Shown piece after piece: positions 1-6,891 of a stretch of 24,048 nucleotides of DNA; the stretch's first letter is position 1, and every line of letters starts with the position of its first letter. Origin of the DNA: Nitrososphaerales archaeon (GTDB lineage Archaea; Thermoproteota; Nitrososphaeria; Nitrososphaerales; Gagatemarchaeaceae); assembly GCA_030040055.1 (NCBI GenBank), contig JASHUK010000177.1, positions 1 through 24,048 on the forward strand, written 5' to 3'. The notes under the pieces were generated by a model. The model was given only the letters and a program-made list of their open reading frames with translations. It ran no database searches and was not told the DNA's origin. Position numbers and translations under genes: made by a program.

Positions 1-1
1 C

Positions 2-784
2 GGCGACACCCACGAGGAGAAGACGATCAACGGCGTAGGACACTTGGTAGAAGACACTAATGCATTCAACAACAACAAGGACATGCAAGGCGCCGAAATG
101 AACACAACAGTGTTTAATGACCTGAGCAACCCGTCTACCTGTGGAACTCACTGCTGGGCTTGGGTAGATTGGCTAGGGGTGAGCAACTACCTCTGGATAG
201 GTAGTCTTCCTAGCGACGCATTCTTCTTTCAGGTAGAGCTCACCTATTGGGGCGGAAACATTGGTGAACCGAGTAATTGCGGTTCTAACTCATACTCGAG
301 TGACTGCGTCTTCTTTCAGTACGTGCTGGACAATGGCTCACTGATGACCTACACTCCGAACGTCGGCGGCTGGAGTCTCGGCTCCGCAGTCACCTTCGAG
401 TGGCCCTCGCCTACGGCTAACTGCACGCCTGAAGGTGGTGTAAGCGGTGCCGAAGACTGGGTAGTCGTACTAAAGGTCACCGACCACGCAACAGGACAGT
501 CCGCGAGCTACGACGAGTGTTTCCCGACCAATCCATACGCTGAATTTCTAGAGGAAAGACCAGAGGTCAATGGCGTCTTGGGAAACGAGCCCGAGTTTGG
601 CACTCACGACTTCTCTGCATCGCTTATCAACGACTTGGGCAGTAAGATAGCGTTGAACTCCGGCTCTGCCACCTGGCAGATAAACATGTGGAACTCACAA
701 GAGACGTCAGAGTTAGTGTCAACCACGGTTCTTAGTAATGGAGCAACAAGCAGCACATGGAGCGATAGCTGGATAGCTAGCTAG
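2..784 (+). CDS. Secreted G1 (eqolisin)-like peptidase-fold protein, 5' truncated by window edge
   Basis: The frame is open to the left edge, so the N-terminus and any signal peptide are missing; a TTG at 44 is only an internal candidate start. Numbered from that TTG, the protein is rich in Trp, Tyr, Asn, Ser and Cys and looks like an extracellular beta-sandwich. The C-terminal half resembles eqolisins (peptidase family G1). A Gln in FFFQVEL (Q63) could match the catalytic Gln. The stretch YAEFLEERPEV (165-175), followed by FGTHDF, resembles the Glu-containing AEW(I/V)-E motif and the FG-T-x-F strand after it; E167, E170 or E171 would be the candidate catalytic Glu. Six or more Cys suggest disulfides. 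The third codon positions are less GC-rich than in genes further right. The family call is from memory of motif patterns. A non-catalytic concanavalin-like domain is the main alternative. Confidence 0.55.
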   Translation, partial: GDTHEEKTINGVGHLVEDTNAFNNNKDMQGAEMNTTVFNDLSNPSTCGTHCWAWVDWLGVSNYLWIGSLPSDAFFFQVELTYWGGNIGEPSNCGSNSYSSDCVFFQYVLDNGSLMTYTPNVGGWSLGSAVTFEWPSPTANCTPEGGVSGAEDWVVVLKVTDHATGQSASYDECFPTNPYAEFLEERPEVNGVLGNEPEFGTHDFSASLINDLGSKIALNSGSATWQINMWNSQETSELVSTTVLSNGATSSTWSDSWIAS

Positions 785-823
785 TAGTGCGGTTCAGAAA
801 CCTTTCCCCAATGCAAGTCTAAG

Positions 824-1300
824 ATGTCCGCCTCCCCTGGACAGGTCTCTCTGCTCAGAACCCTTTTTGAACCGGCCCACCCGGACGACCGCGTGACTTG
901 GGCTGAGGTCGTGGGGCTCCTCGCCGGTCTGCTGGTCGCCCTCGGCCTGGTTCCTCAGGTCTATAGGGTGTGGTCTCTGAAGGACGCTCAAGAAATCAGC
1001 CTCTCGTTCAACCTGCTTTCCCTGATCGGGACAATTCTGTGGCTGGCCTATGGATTGCTTCTTCACCTTCTGTCAGTGATTGTCTGGAACGGGGTGAACG
1101 TGGTTCTGCTCGTCATGCTCCTTGTCGTGAAACTGATGTATGGGATGCCCGGAGGCATACGTGAGCACGTCGAACAGACAAGCGAAGACGAAAAACGGGG
1201 GCGATCAGAGCACTCCAGTCAAACTCGTCTAAGCCGAACCACCCATGCGAACCTCCCCCCGCAGAAGCGTTGGCCGCTTGGAACCCGTTTCCAACACTAG
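824..1300 (+). CDS. SemiSWEET/PQ-loop (MtN3-like) small sugar-transporter-type membrane protein
   Basis: Three transmembrane helices are visible: about residues 26-47, 61-80 and 82-106. The PQ-loop signature VPQVYRVW (P44-Q45) closes helix 1, SFNLL with W73 follows in helix 2, and the W88-N89 pair sits in helix 3, as in SemiSWEET proteins that form dimeric sugar pores. The core of about 85 residues has the family's usual length. The extra parts are a polar N-terminal stretch of about 23 residues and a basic, Ser/Thr-rich C-terminal tail of about 45 residues. ATG 824 is the annotated start; GTG 892 (residue 24), just before helix 1, would give a more standard length. No clear TATA box or Shine-Dalgarno is seen in the short gap after the preceding gene. 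The substrate cannot be read from sequence. Confidence 0.8.
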   Translation: MSASPGQVSLLRTLFEPAHPDDRVTWAEVVGLLAGLLVALGLVPQVYRVWSLKDAQEISLSFNLLSLIGTILWLAYGLLLHLLSVIVWNGVNVVLLVMLLVVKLMYGMPGGIREHVEQTSEDEKRGRSEHSSQTRLSRTTHANLPPQKRWPLGTRFQH

Positions 1301-1335
1301 GGTTATTCGCACGGCCGTCGCCCTCTGTGGGCTAG

Positions 1336-1743
1336 GTGCCCCGAGTAGTGGAAAGGAACCGGATCGTCTTTGTGGTAGCCATTGTCTTGGTCTCGCTGGC
1401 CACAGCGCTCTGCGCGCCGGCCCTATTCCCGGCCGTCGCCGATGTCAATTCCCACTCCGTGCAGCTGAATGCTGGTAATGGGAAGGCGCTGTTCACGGTC
1501 ATAGCTTGGGTCAAGAACGAGTCCACAATCTCATGGACCGGTCTGGACTTGAGCGGCGAATTTGCGAATCATACGATGTTCTCCGCGGTTGGGTGTCGCG
1601 TTCCTGCGGGACTCGTGCCCGCAGATGGCTCCAACTCCTCCACCGGGATCCTCTCCCTCGCCCCTCCGCCTGGCCCAGGTTACGCTCTTCTGATCTACAG
1701 AGTCCTCCCACAGGACTGCCAACTGGTCTTAACCGGCAAGTGA
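1336..1743 (+). CDS. Small membrane-anchored or secreted protein, unknown function
   Basis: A 135-aa protein with one N-terminal hydrophobic segment (about residues 9-33), either an uncleaved anchor or a signal peptide. About 100 residues of polar, probably extracytoplasmic sequence follow. C87 and C128 could form a disulfide, and there are several N-x-S/T sites. I do not recognise the family. The start is GTG 1336; GTG 1348 is an alternative four codons downstream. A TATA-like stretch (GGTTATTCGC) at 1301-1310 lies about 30 nt upstream. The next gene, a membrane-bound winged-helix regulator, begins 21 nt after this stop, so the two are probably co-transcribed. A sensor/regulator pairing is possible but is inference only. 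Confidence 0.65.
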   Translation: MPRVVERNRIVFVVAIVLVSLATALCAPALFPAVADVNSHSVQLNAGNGKALFTVIAWVKNESTISWTGLDLSGEFANHTMFSAVGCRVPAGLVPADGSNSSTGILSLAPPPGPGYALLIYRVLPQDCQLVLTGK

Positions 1744-1764
1744 CAGGGGGTAGGACGGACAAAA

Positions 1765-2262
1765 GTGAACAAGACAAGAAGCTTGGCCATAGCTACCGCA
1801 GTTCTTGCCGCATCCATCGTAGTAGCCGCCCTGAAGCTGCTACAGCCTGCATCGCTGAGCATCAATATATTTTCGGGTAACGGGACGAAGACGGTCACGT
1901 CAGTCCCAGGGTTGTACACAATCGACGACATGCTGACGGTCTCCGGCGCGATGCTAATTGCGGGCTTAAGTTCGTCCTTCCTGCTCTTCTATCAGGGCGG
2001 CGAGGCCCAAGACTCTCTCGGGAGTGTGGTGCTCGACGAGCGCAAGGCCCGATGGCAGGAGTTGTCCAAGACGTTGAAGGACGACGAAGTGAAGGTGTAC
2101 CAGGTCGTCCTAGACGGAGGCGGCCTGATGAGCCAGGGCGAACTGGTGACGAAATCCGGCCTTTCCAAGGCAACCGTCAGCAGAACCCTGGACCTTTTGG
2201 AGAGCAAGGGCCTGGTAGAGAAGCGAAGGAGAGGAATGGGCAACGTCGTGTTCCTAAAGTAG
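1765..2262 (+). CDS. Membrane-tethered winged-helix (MarR/TrmB-like) transcriptional regulator
   Basis: A 165-aa protein with two hydrophobic helices (about residues 6-24 and 56-77) joined by a short polar loop, probably extracytoplasmic. A linker leads to a C-terminal winged-helix domain (about 100-165). The HTH is recognisable: DDEVKVYQVVLDGGG, then SQGELVTKSGLSKATVSRTL with the recognition helix around SKATVSRTLDLLESKG, then a basic wing KRRRGMGN. This matches membrane-anchored HTH proteins common in archaea, thought to couple an external or membrane signal to DNA binding. GTG 1765 is the start; no TATA box is seen in the 21-nt gap, which fits an operon with the preceding gene. Target genes are unknown; the neighbouring surface-protein genes are plausible. 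Confidence 0.75.
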   Translation: MNKTRSLAIATAVLAASIVVAALKLLQPASLSINIFSGNGTKTVTSVPGLYTIDDMLTVSGAMLIAGLSSSFLLFYQGGEAQDSLGSVVLDERKARWQELSKTLKDDEVKVYQVVLDGGGLMSQGELVTKSGLSKATVSRTLDLLESKGLVEKRRRGMGNVVFLK

Positions 2263-2562
2263 CTGCGGAAAGCGTACGTTCTTCCCGTATCTAGGCAGAC
2301 CGAGGTGGAGTGTTTTCCTAACTGAACGAATCACGACCCGCTATGAAAGTTCTATTGCGGCTCCACTCTTGCCGGGTCTGAGATGCTGAGTTCGGCGAGC
2401 CGTAGTACCTATAGACAAGAAGATAACCCACTCTCCCATGAAGGACGCGGACGGGCGGAATGCCTCTGGTGAACGCGAAAGTCAAGGGACATCGTCAGAC
2501 GCCGAAGGCAGGCACAGTCATCTCCTTATCGATATATATTCCCTTGTCTGGCTCACCCTCTA
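2263..2562. other. 300-bp intergenic region with promoter at its right end
   Basis: No convincing gene, tRNA or long repeat is seen. A 42-codon frame (2438-2566) runs through the TATA box of the next gene and lacks recognisable features, so it is not called. The only supported element is the TATA-like box at 2531-2540. Base composition is less GC-rich than in the core genes. Confidence 0.5.
2531..2540 (+). promoter_or_regulatory. TATA-like box for the 633-aa secreted protein
   Basis: GATATATATT, centred about 28 nt upstream of the TTG start at 2563. No Shine-Dalgarno lies between, so the mRNA would begin at or next to the start codon (leaderless). Confidence 0.6.
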
Positions 2563-4464
2563 TTGAGGCTCGCGCGCACACTCTTCCGTAGGACGCCTCT
2601 AAGCGTGGCTTTCATCGTGATTCTTTCGGTTTCCGCCTTCGCGATAGTGGCTGCGCCGCTTCTGCCGAAGGCGAACGCCTCGACGCAATCAGCCGTCTCC
2701 CCGGTCGCCGGGCCAGGAAATCTGGCCGAATGCCCGAGTCAGACCGGAACTGACCTCAGCACCGGCACCAACGGCGAGGGCATGCAAGATGGTACGCCGC
2801 CAGTGACCGAGACCTCGTGGTATTTTGTGTCTGGGCCCGGCGGCACGGGGACGACGCCCGCTGCGGCGACGAGCACAGCGGCGTACGGTATCGGGAACCT
2901 AGGTGGCCGCATCCAGTGGATATCTTATCCAGGAGACTCGGAGAATAGTCCCGGAGGAGTGTACAACTACACGGTGCTATTCTCGGCTGACAACGAGCTT
3001 CCAGGGACCTTTAAGCTGTACAACTTCAGTGCTGACAATAGTGTAGAGCTGACTCTGACGGGACCCGCTCCCAGCAAGACCGTCCTTGGGCAGTGGAAGA
3101 GCGGAAGCTATCCTTCTGGGTCATTCAGTCAACCTACGGACTTCAAGACCTGGTGGTCTCCACCAAGTGCGGATGTCGCGCCGACGACTGGTACTACGGT
3201 ATCTGTCACCGCGGCAGGCACGTACACACTTACCGCCACAGTAGACAACGGCGACCCCAGCCTAACCGCCTTGGCGGTGTATGCGGTCTTCTGCCAGCCT
3301 AACTCACCGACGCTCACAACCAACCTGTCCGCTTCTGCTATCATGGCTTCTGGATACATAACCGACTCCGCAACTCTGGCTGGGGCGTCAGCTAACGCCG
3401 GTGGGACAGTGACGTATCGGATTTACCCTGGCATATGCACCAACTGCGGTCCGGGCGGAACCTACCTAGATCTCGGCACCCAGCCCGGCAGCAACGACTG
3501 CGCCTCGGGTTTTTCCCTTATCACTGTGAACGTTGTCGACGGCGTCGTCCCCGACCTCCCTTCGAGGCTGTACTTTTCGGAGCCAGCCGTCTACAGCATT
3601 GAGGCGTACTATTCCGGCGACGCGAACAACAGCGCCGCTACAAGTCCTTGCGAGATAGTAAACGTCATGGGTTCGCCAGGGCTCTTCACTACCCTGTTAC
3701 CTGGAAGCAACGTCTTTGCCGGAACCAAAGTGACGGACTCCGCCATCCTGGTCAACGCAACGTCGAACGCCGGGGGCAGGGTCCAGTATGAGAGATTCAA
3801 CGGCGCGTCCTGCTCCGGACATGCGACGAACGTCGGTCCTTCCGTAACGGTGACAAACGGAGTCGTTCCGGACTCCGGTGGGATAACCTACACTGCGACG
3901 GGCACCTACAGCTGGGAGGCCGTCTATACCGGCGACGCCAACAATGCTGCAGCGACAAGCCCGTGTGAGACGCTCACAGTGCTGCCCACTCCTGCCTCTG
4001 TCTTCCAGGTGAAGTTCGTGTGCAATTCGGCGAGCACGACCACAAACGCATCCAGCATCGGACTCGAGCCGGGCTACTATGACACTCTGATAAACATCCA
4101 CAACCCCAGCTTCTCGGCATCTAGCCTAACAATCGTCGAAAAGTTCGTGCTGTCGACGCCGCAGAATGCATCTCTCGGCTCCACGCCGGCCAGCCAAGAC
4201 GTGCCAGCCAATCCCACGCCTTACGTAGACAGGGAGGTGACGTTAGGACCAGACGCGGCGGTGCAAATCAACTGCGCGCAAATCCTAGCCTACCTCGGCG
4301 TCAACGGTAGTGCGGCGGACGGCTTCGTTGTGATTTACTCGCCGCAGAAGACGACGAGTGCGGCGAACGCGGATGTGTGGGTGGGCTACTCGGCGGCCGA
4401 CTCGAGTTACAACGTGGCCTCCATCCAGATGACGCAGGTCACGTCGACAGCTTACGTCAAGTAG
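2563..4464 (+). CDS. Large secreted protein with two tandem Ig-like repeats
   Basis: A 633-aa protein with a classical signal peptide (basic n-region with RTLFRRT, hydrophobic core to about residue 31, Ala-rich end near residue 39). An N-terminal beta-rich domain (about 45-240) is followed by two tandem bacterial Ig-like (Big_3-type) repeats at about 247-370 and 373-473. Each repeat ends in the near-identical signature Y(S/T)GDANN(S/A)AATSPCE, starting at Y350 and Y455, a period of about 105 residues. A different C-terminal beta-domain follows (about 478-633; INIHNPSF, VEKFV). There is no obvious C-terminal anchor. The start is TTG 2563, chosen from the signal peptide and the TATA box 28 nt upstream. 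Likely a surface or adhesion-type protein; ligand unknown. Confidence 0.75.
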   Translation: MRLARTLFRRTPLSVAFIVILSVSAFAIVAAPLLPKANASTQSAVSPVAGPGNLAECPSQTGTDLSTGTNGEGMQDGTPPVTETSWYFVSGPGGTGTTPAAATSTAAYGIGNLGGRIQWISYPGDSENSPGGVYNYTVLFSADNELPGTFKLYNFSADNSVELTLTGPAPSKTVLGQWKSGSYPSGSFSQPTDFKTWWSPPSADVAPTTGTTVSVTAAGTYTLTATVDNGDPSLTALAVYAVFCQPNSPTLTTNLSASAIMASGYITDSATLAGASANAGGTVTYRIYPGICTNCGPGGTYLDLGTQPGSNDCASGFSLITVNVVDGVVPDLPSRLYFSEPAVYSIEAYYSGDANNSAATSPCEIVNVMGSPGLFTTLLPGSNVFAGTKVTDSAILVNATSNAGGRVQYERFNGASCSGHATNVGPSVTVTNGVVPDSGGITYTATGTYSWEAVYTGDANNAAATSPCETLTVLPTPASVFQVKFVCNSASTTTNASSIGLEPGYYDTLINIHNPSFSASSLTIVEKFVLSTPQNASLGSTPASQDVPANPTPYVDREVTLGPDAAVQINCAQILAYLGVNGSAADGFVVIYSPQKTTSAANADVWVGYSAADSSYNVASIQMTQVTSTAYVK

Positions 4465-4525
4465 CAGTTCCGCGCCCTTCGTGGTATCCGCGCTGTATGG
4501 AGCCTAGCCAGTCCTCGCCAGCGGG

Positions 4526-4554
4526 TTCTTATCTCCCAGATTCTGGAGAAACAT
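4526..4554 (+). promoter_or_regulatory. TATA-like stretch and possible Shine-Dalgarno before the class V aminotransferase gene
   Basis: TTCTTATC (4526-4533) is centred about 25 nt before the GTG start, and GGAG (4545-4548) lies 6 nt before it. If the TATA box is used, the transcript would start near the GTG and the GGAG would not be transcribed. The two signals cannot both act on one mRNA unless transcription starts further upstream. Confidence 0.35.
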
Positions 4555-5709
4555 GTGAATCAGGAGGCGGTAGCGAGGGAGTTCCCTGTCAAGAAGAGGA
4601 CCGCCTACCTGAACAACGCAAGCTACACTCCGATGTTCGACTCCGCCATCTCTGAAGCGACCAGGCGGCTGCGCGAGTTCTCCGAAACTGGCCCCAACGA
4701 CGCCTTCTACCTGGAGTACAAGGCCGGCGCCAACGTCGCCCGAGAGAGGCTCTCGTCGCTCCTCAACGCCAGGCCGGAGGGATTCGTCTTCGCCGAGAGC
4801 GCGACCCAGAGCATCAATCTGGTGGCCAACGGGATCAGGCTTGCCAAGGGGGACACGATAGTCACGAGAGGAGGCCCGACCACCGAGCATCCGTCTGACT
4901 ATCTTCCCTGGCTTTACTACGCGAAGGTGAAGGGCGCAACAATCCGCGACGTCCCCGTCGACGCCTCCGGGGTACCCGACCTCTCTGCGTTCGACTCGGA
5001 GGTCAAGGGCTCGAAGGCGAAGCTCGTCGTCACCAGCCACGTCCTGTACAACCTCGGGACCGTGGAGCCGGCTCAGGAGATGTGCAGGATCGCGCACGAA
5101 AGGGGGGCCGCCTTCTTCCTGGACGTTTCACAGTCGGCGGGGAACGTCCCCGTCGACCTAGGCCATATCGGGTGCGACTTCGCCGCCGGGACCGCATCGA
5201 AGTGGCTCTGCGGGCCGCTGGGTGTCGGGTACCTCTACTGCAGGGACGCGGAAGCGGCGTCGAAGCTAGAGCCGCTGAACTTCGGGGCGAACGCGACGGA
5301 GTACGTTGACAACATGAACTACAAGGTCCTCGCCGGAGCGGCGAGGCTGCAAGAGGGTTTCAGGAACTGGGCCTACATCTACGCCTTCGCCGCAGCGATA
5401 GGCGCCTGGAGCGCCTTCGGAGCCGCGGAGATCCGCCAAAGAGGGATGGCACTTGCGAAGGAGGTCGTCGATGGCCTGTCAGACATGAAGTCGAAGTACC
5501 GTCCCCTGGTCGACTTCGACGACGGCAGGAGGACGTGCATCGTCCCGGTAGACACGCTCGACGAGACGCCGCTGAGCGTCGTGCAGAGGGCCGCGAAGGC
5601 CGGGGTGACCGTCGCCCAGAGGGAGTTCGGGACGAAGAAGATCCTCAGGATATCCCCGCACTTCTACAACGACGAAGGAGAGGTGGGGAGGCTGCTGGCC
5701 GTCCTCTGA
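4555..5709 (+). CDS. Class V (NifS/isopenicillin-N-epimerase-like) PLP-dependent aminotransferase-fold enzyme
   Basis: 384 aa, fold type I. The PLP lysine is K216 in GTASKWLCGPLG. The ring-nitrogen Asp is D190 in FFLDVSQSAG, with Q193 after it. H112 in TTEHPSDYLPW is at the usual ring-stacking position. The C-terminal RISPHFYND matches the substrate-arginine strand of this family. The N-terminal KKRTAYLNNASYTP is also typical. I see no clear catalytic-Cys loop like that of SufS/IscS, so a desulfurase role is not supported. Epimerase, lyase or aminotransferase activity remain possible. GTG 4555 is chosen because of GGAG 6 nt upstream and the family-typical N-terminus. Its TGA directly abuts the TGA of the opposing deoxyhypusine synthase gene, with no base between. 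Confidence 0.8.
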   Translation: MNQEAVAREFPVKKRTAYLNNASYTPMFDSAISEATRRLREFSETGPNDAFYLEYKAGANVARERLSSLLNARPEGFVFAESATQSINLVANGIRLAKGDTIVTRGGPTTEHPSDYLPWLYYAKVKGATIRDVPVDASGVPDLSAFDSEVKGSKAKLVVTSHVLYNLGTVEPAQEMCRIAHERGAAFFLDVSQSAGNVPVDLGHIGCDFAAGTASKWLCGPLGVGYLYCRDAEAASKLEPLNFGANATEYVDNMNYKVLAGAARLQEGFRNWAYIYAFAAAIGAWSAFGAAEIRQRGMALAKEVVDGLSDMKSKYRPLVDFDDGRRTCIVPVDTLDETPLSVVQRAAKAGVTVAQREFGTKKILRISPHFYNDEGEVGRLLAVL

Positions 5710-5715
5710 TCAGAG
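5704..5715. repeat. 12-bp perfect palindrome spanning two abutting convergent stop codons
   Basis: CTCTGATCAGAG. The central TGATCA is the TGA of the + gene joined to the TGA of the - gene, and both genes end in Leu(CTC)-TGA. It could be a weak bidirectional 3'-end hairpin or simply a consequence of codon choice. Confidence 0.5.
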
Positions 5716-6660
5716 CATCGAGGCGTAGATCAGGGGAAGCAGGACCGTTATGTCCCCCTCGACCGTGACCTGCGGGGCATCGGGTTTCACCTTGCCCCAG
5801 GATATCGCCTCCTTCATCCTCGCCCCTGACAGGCTCCCGTCGTACTCCTGGGCGGTCGTGATGTAGACTGCGTAGTCGAGCCCCCCCTTGAAAGCGTTCC
5901 ACCAGATGACGTGGTGCTTCGAGATCCCGCCCCCGAGGATGAGCGCGCCGGACCTCTTCGCCTCGAAGACCATCTCGCTGAGCCTCTGCTCGTCCTTCAG
6001 CACGTCAACCTTGAACCTGTGGTTCTGCGAGTACTGCCACAGCTGGTACCCGACCGCCCCGTCGGTGATCCCCGGGACGAACACCGGGACCTTGTTCCTC
6101 CACGCCCAGTGCAGCAGCGAACCTTCGCCGAGCCTGGCCCCTATCTCCGCGCAGAGCTCCGATGTCGACATGTCCGTCTTCCCGGCGGACACGAGCTCTT
6201 GGAGCCACTCGGTCATCTTGCCCTCGATCAGCTCCCCGTAGTTCTTCTGCGGGATGAAGACGTTGCCGAGCCGGTGGACCCCCTTCCTTTCAAGGGTCGC
6301 GTCGTCCGCGTCGAACGTGCCGTGTCTGTATGCGGCGAAGCTCCTGGCGATGTCGTGGTCCAGCGTCCCGCATGTGGTGATCAGGGCGCCGAACCATCCC
6401 TTCTTCACCATGTCCTTGAGCACGCCGCGGGTCCCCGTCGCGACCACGTCGGCGGGGAAGGAGAGGAAGTTCAGCGAACCGCGGTCGTCAATCATCCTCC
6501 GCAGTATCTCGACGGAGTCAGCGAGCTTCTTGGCCGAGAAGCCCCCCGCCGAGCCCATCTGTCGGATGAGGTCGCGGGCGGAGTCCCCGCGGATGGCCAG
6601 GTCCTTGACCTCCGGCCCGGAAGAGTCGGCAGGCCCTCTTCGCCCTCCCGCTTTCGGCAA
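5710..6660 (-). CDS. dys: Deoxyhypusine synthase
   Basis: Transfers the aminobutyl group of spermidine to a lysine of aIF5A (NAD-dependent), the first step of hypusine formation in the cytosol. The family is clear: KDMVKKGWFGALITTCGTLDHD, then LGNVFIPQKNYG, then GGGISKHHVIWWNA, with the catalytic lysine at K248 by this numbering, and finally YAVYITTAQEYDGSLSGA. The length (about 316 aa) is normal. Two in-frame TTG starts exist, 6669 and 6660. I prefer 6660 because the TATA-like box at 6683-6691 is centred about 27 nt upstream of it; either start leaves about 17-20 non-conserved residues before VKDLAIRG. Its stop abuts the stop of the convergent aminotransferase gene. The window has no aIF5A gene. 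Confidence 0.95.
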   Translation of the reverse strand: MPKAGGRRGPADSSGPEVKDLAIRGDSARDLIRQMGSAGGFSAKKLADSVEILRRMIDDRGSLNFLSFPADVVATGTRGVLKDMVKKGWFGALITTCGTLDHDIARSFAAYRHGTFDADDATLERKGVHRLGNVFIPQKNYGELIEGKMTEWLQELVSAGKTDMSTSELCAEIGARLGEGSLLHWAWRNKVPVFVPGITDGAVGYQLWQYSQNHRFKVDVLKDEQRLSEMVFEAKRSGALILGGGISKHHVIWWNAFKGGLDYAVYITTAQEYDGSLSGARMKEAISWGKVKPDAPQVTVEGDITVLLPLIYASML

Positions 6661-6682
6661 CGGGGCCAAGCCCTGGGCGACT

Positions 6683-6691
6683 CATAAAACC
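6683..6691 (-). promoter_or_regulatory. TATA-like box for dys
   Basis: GGTTTTATG on the - strand, centred about 27 nt upstream of TTG 6660 (18 nt from TTG 6669). The spacing fits leaderless transcription starting at 6660. Confidence 0.55.
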
Positions 6692-6733
6692 ATTGTCCAA
6701 GATGGGACCACTTGGCTTACCACACCAGGGCAT

Positions 6734-6749
6734 CCGCCCCCCGGGGCGG
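6734..6749. repeat. GC-rich inverted repeat in the dys-tfb intergenic region
   Basis: CCGCCCC-CC-GGGGCGG, a perfect 7-bp inverted repeat with a 2-base centre. It sits between the divergent dys and TFB genes and could be an operator or a hairpin. I find no obvious + strand TATA box for the TFB gene in the rest of this 231-bp gap. Confidence 0.4.
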
Positions 6750-6891
6750 GCCAACCAGTCCCTGAGGCCCATAGTTTCCAGAAGGCCCCCCTCTCCTCTT
6801 CAAGGGACACCGGGATGACTACACACCGCTCTGACCGCGCTGACGAGTTGGAAGGAGATGGCACACGTCCCTCGGCAACCCCGGGAGTGCC

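Noticed and set aside
2438..2566. 42-codon + frame upstream of the 633-aa protein
   Set aside because: It runs through the TATA-like box and ends over the TTG start of the next gene, has no good ribosome-binding signal and no recognisable features.
4555..5709. Calling the class V enzyme a SufS/IscS cysteine desulfurase
   Set aside because: No recognisable catalytic-Cys loop and no Suf/Isc partner genes nearby.
5911..6687. 258-codon + frame opposite dys
   Set aside because: It is an antisense shadow; deoxyhypusine synthase motifs on the - strand are decisive.
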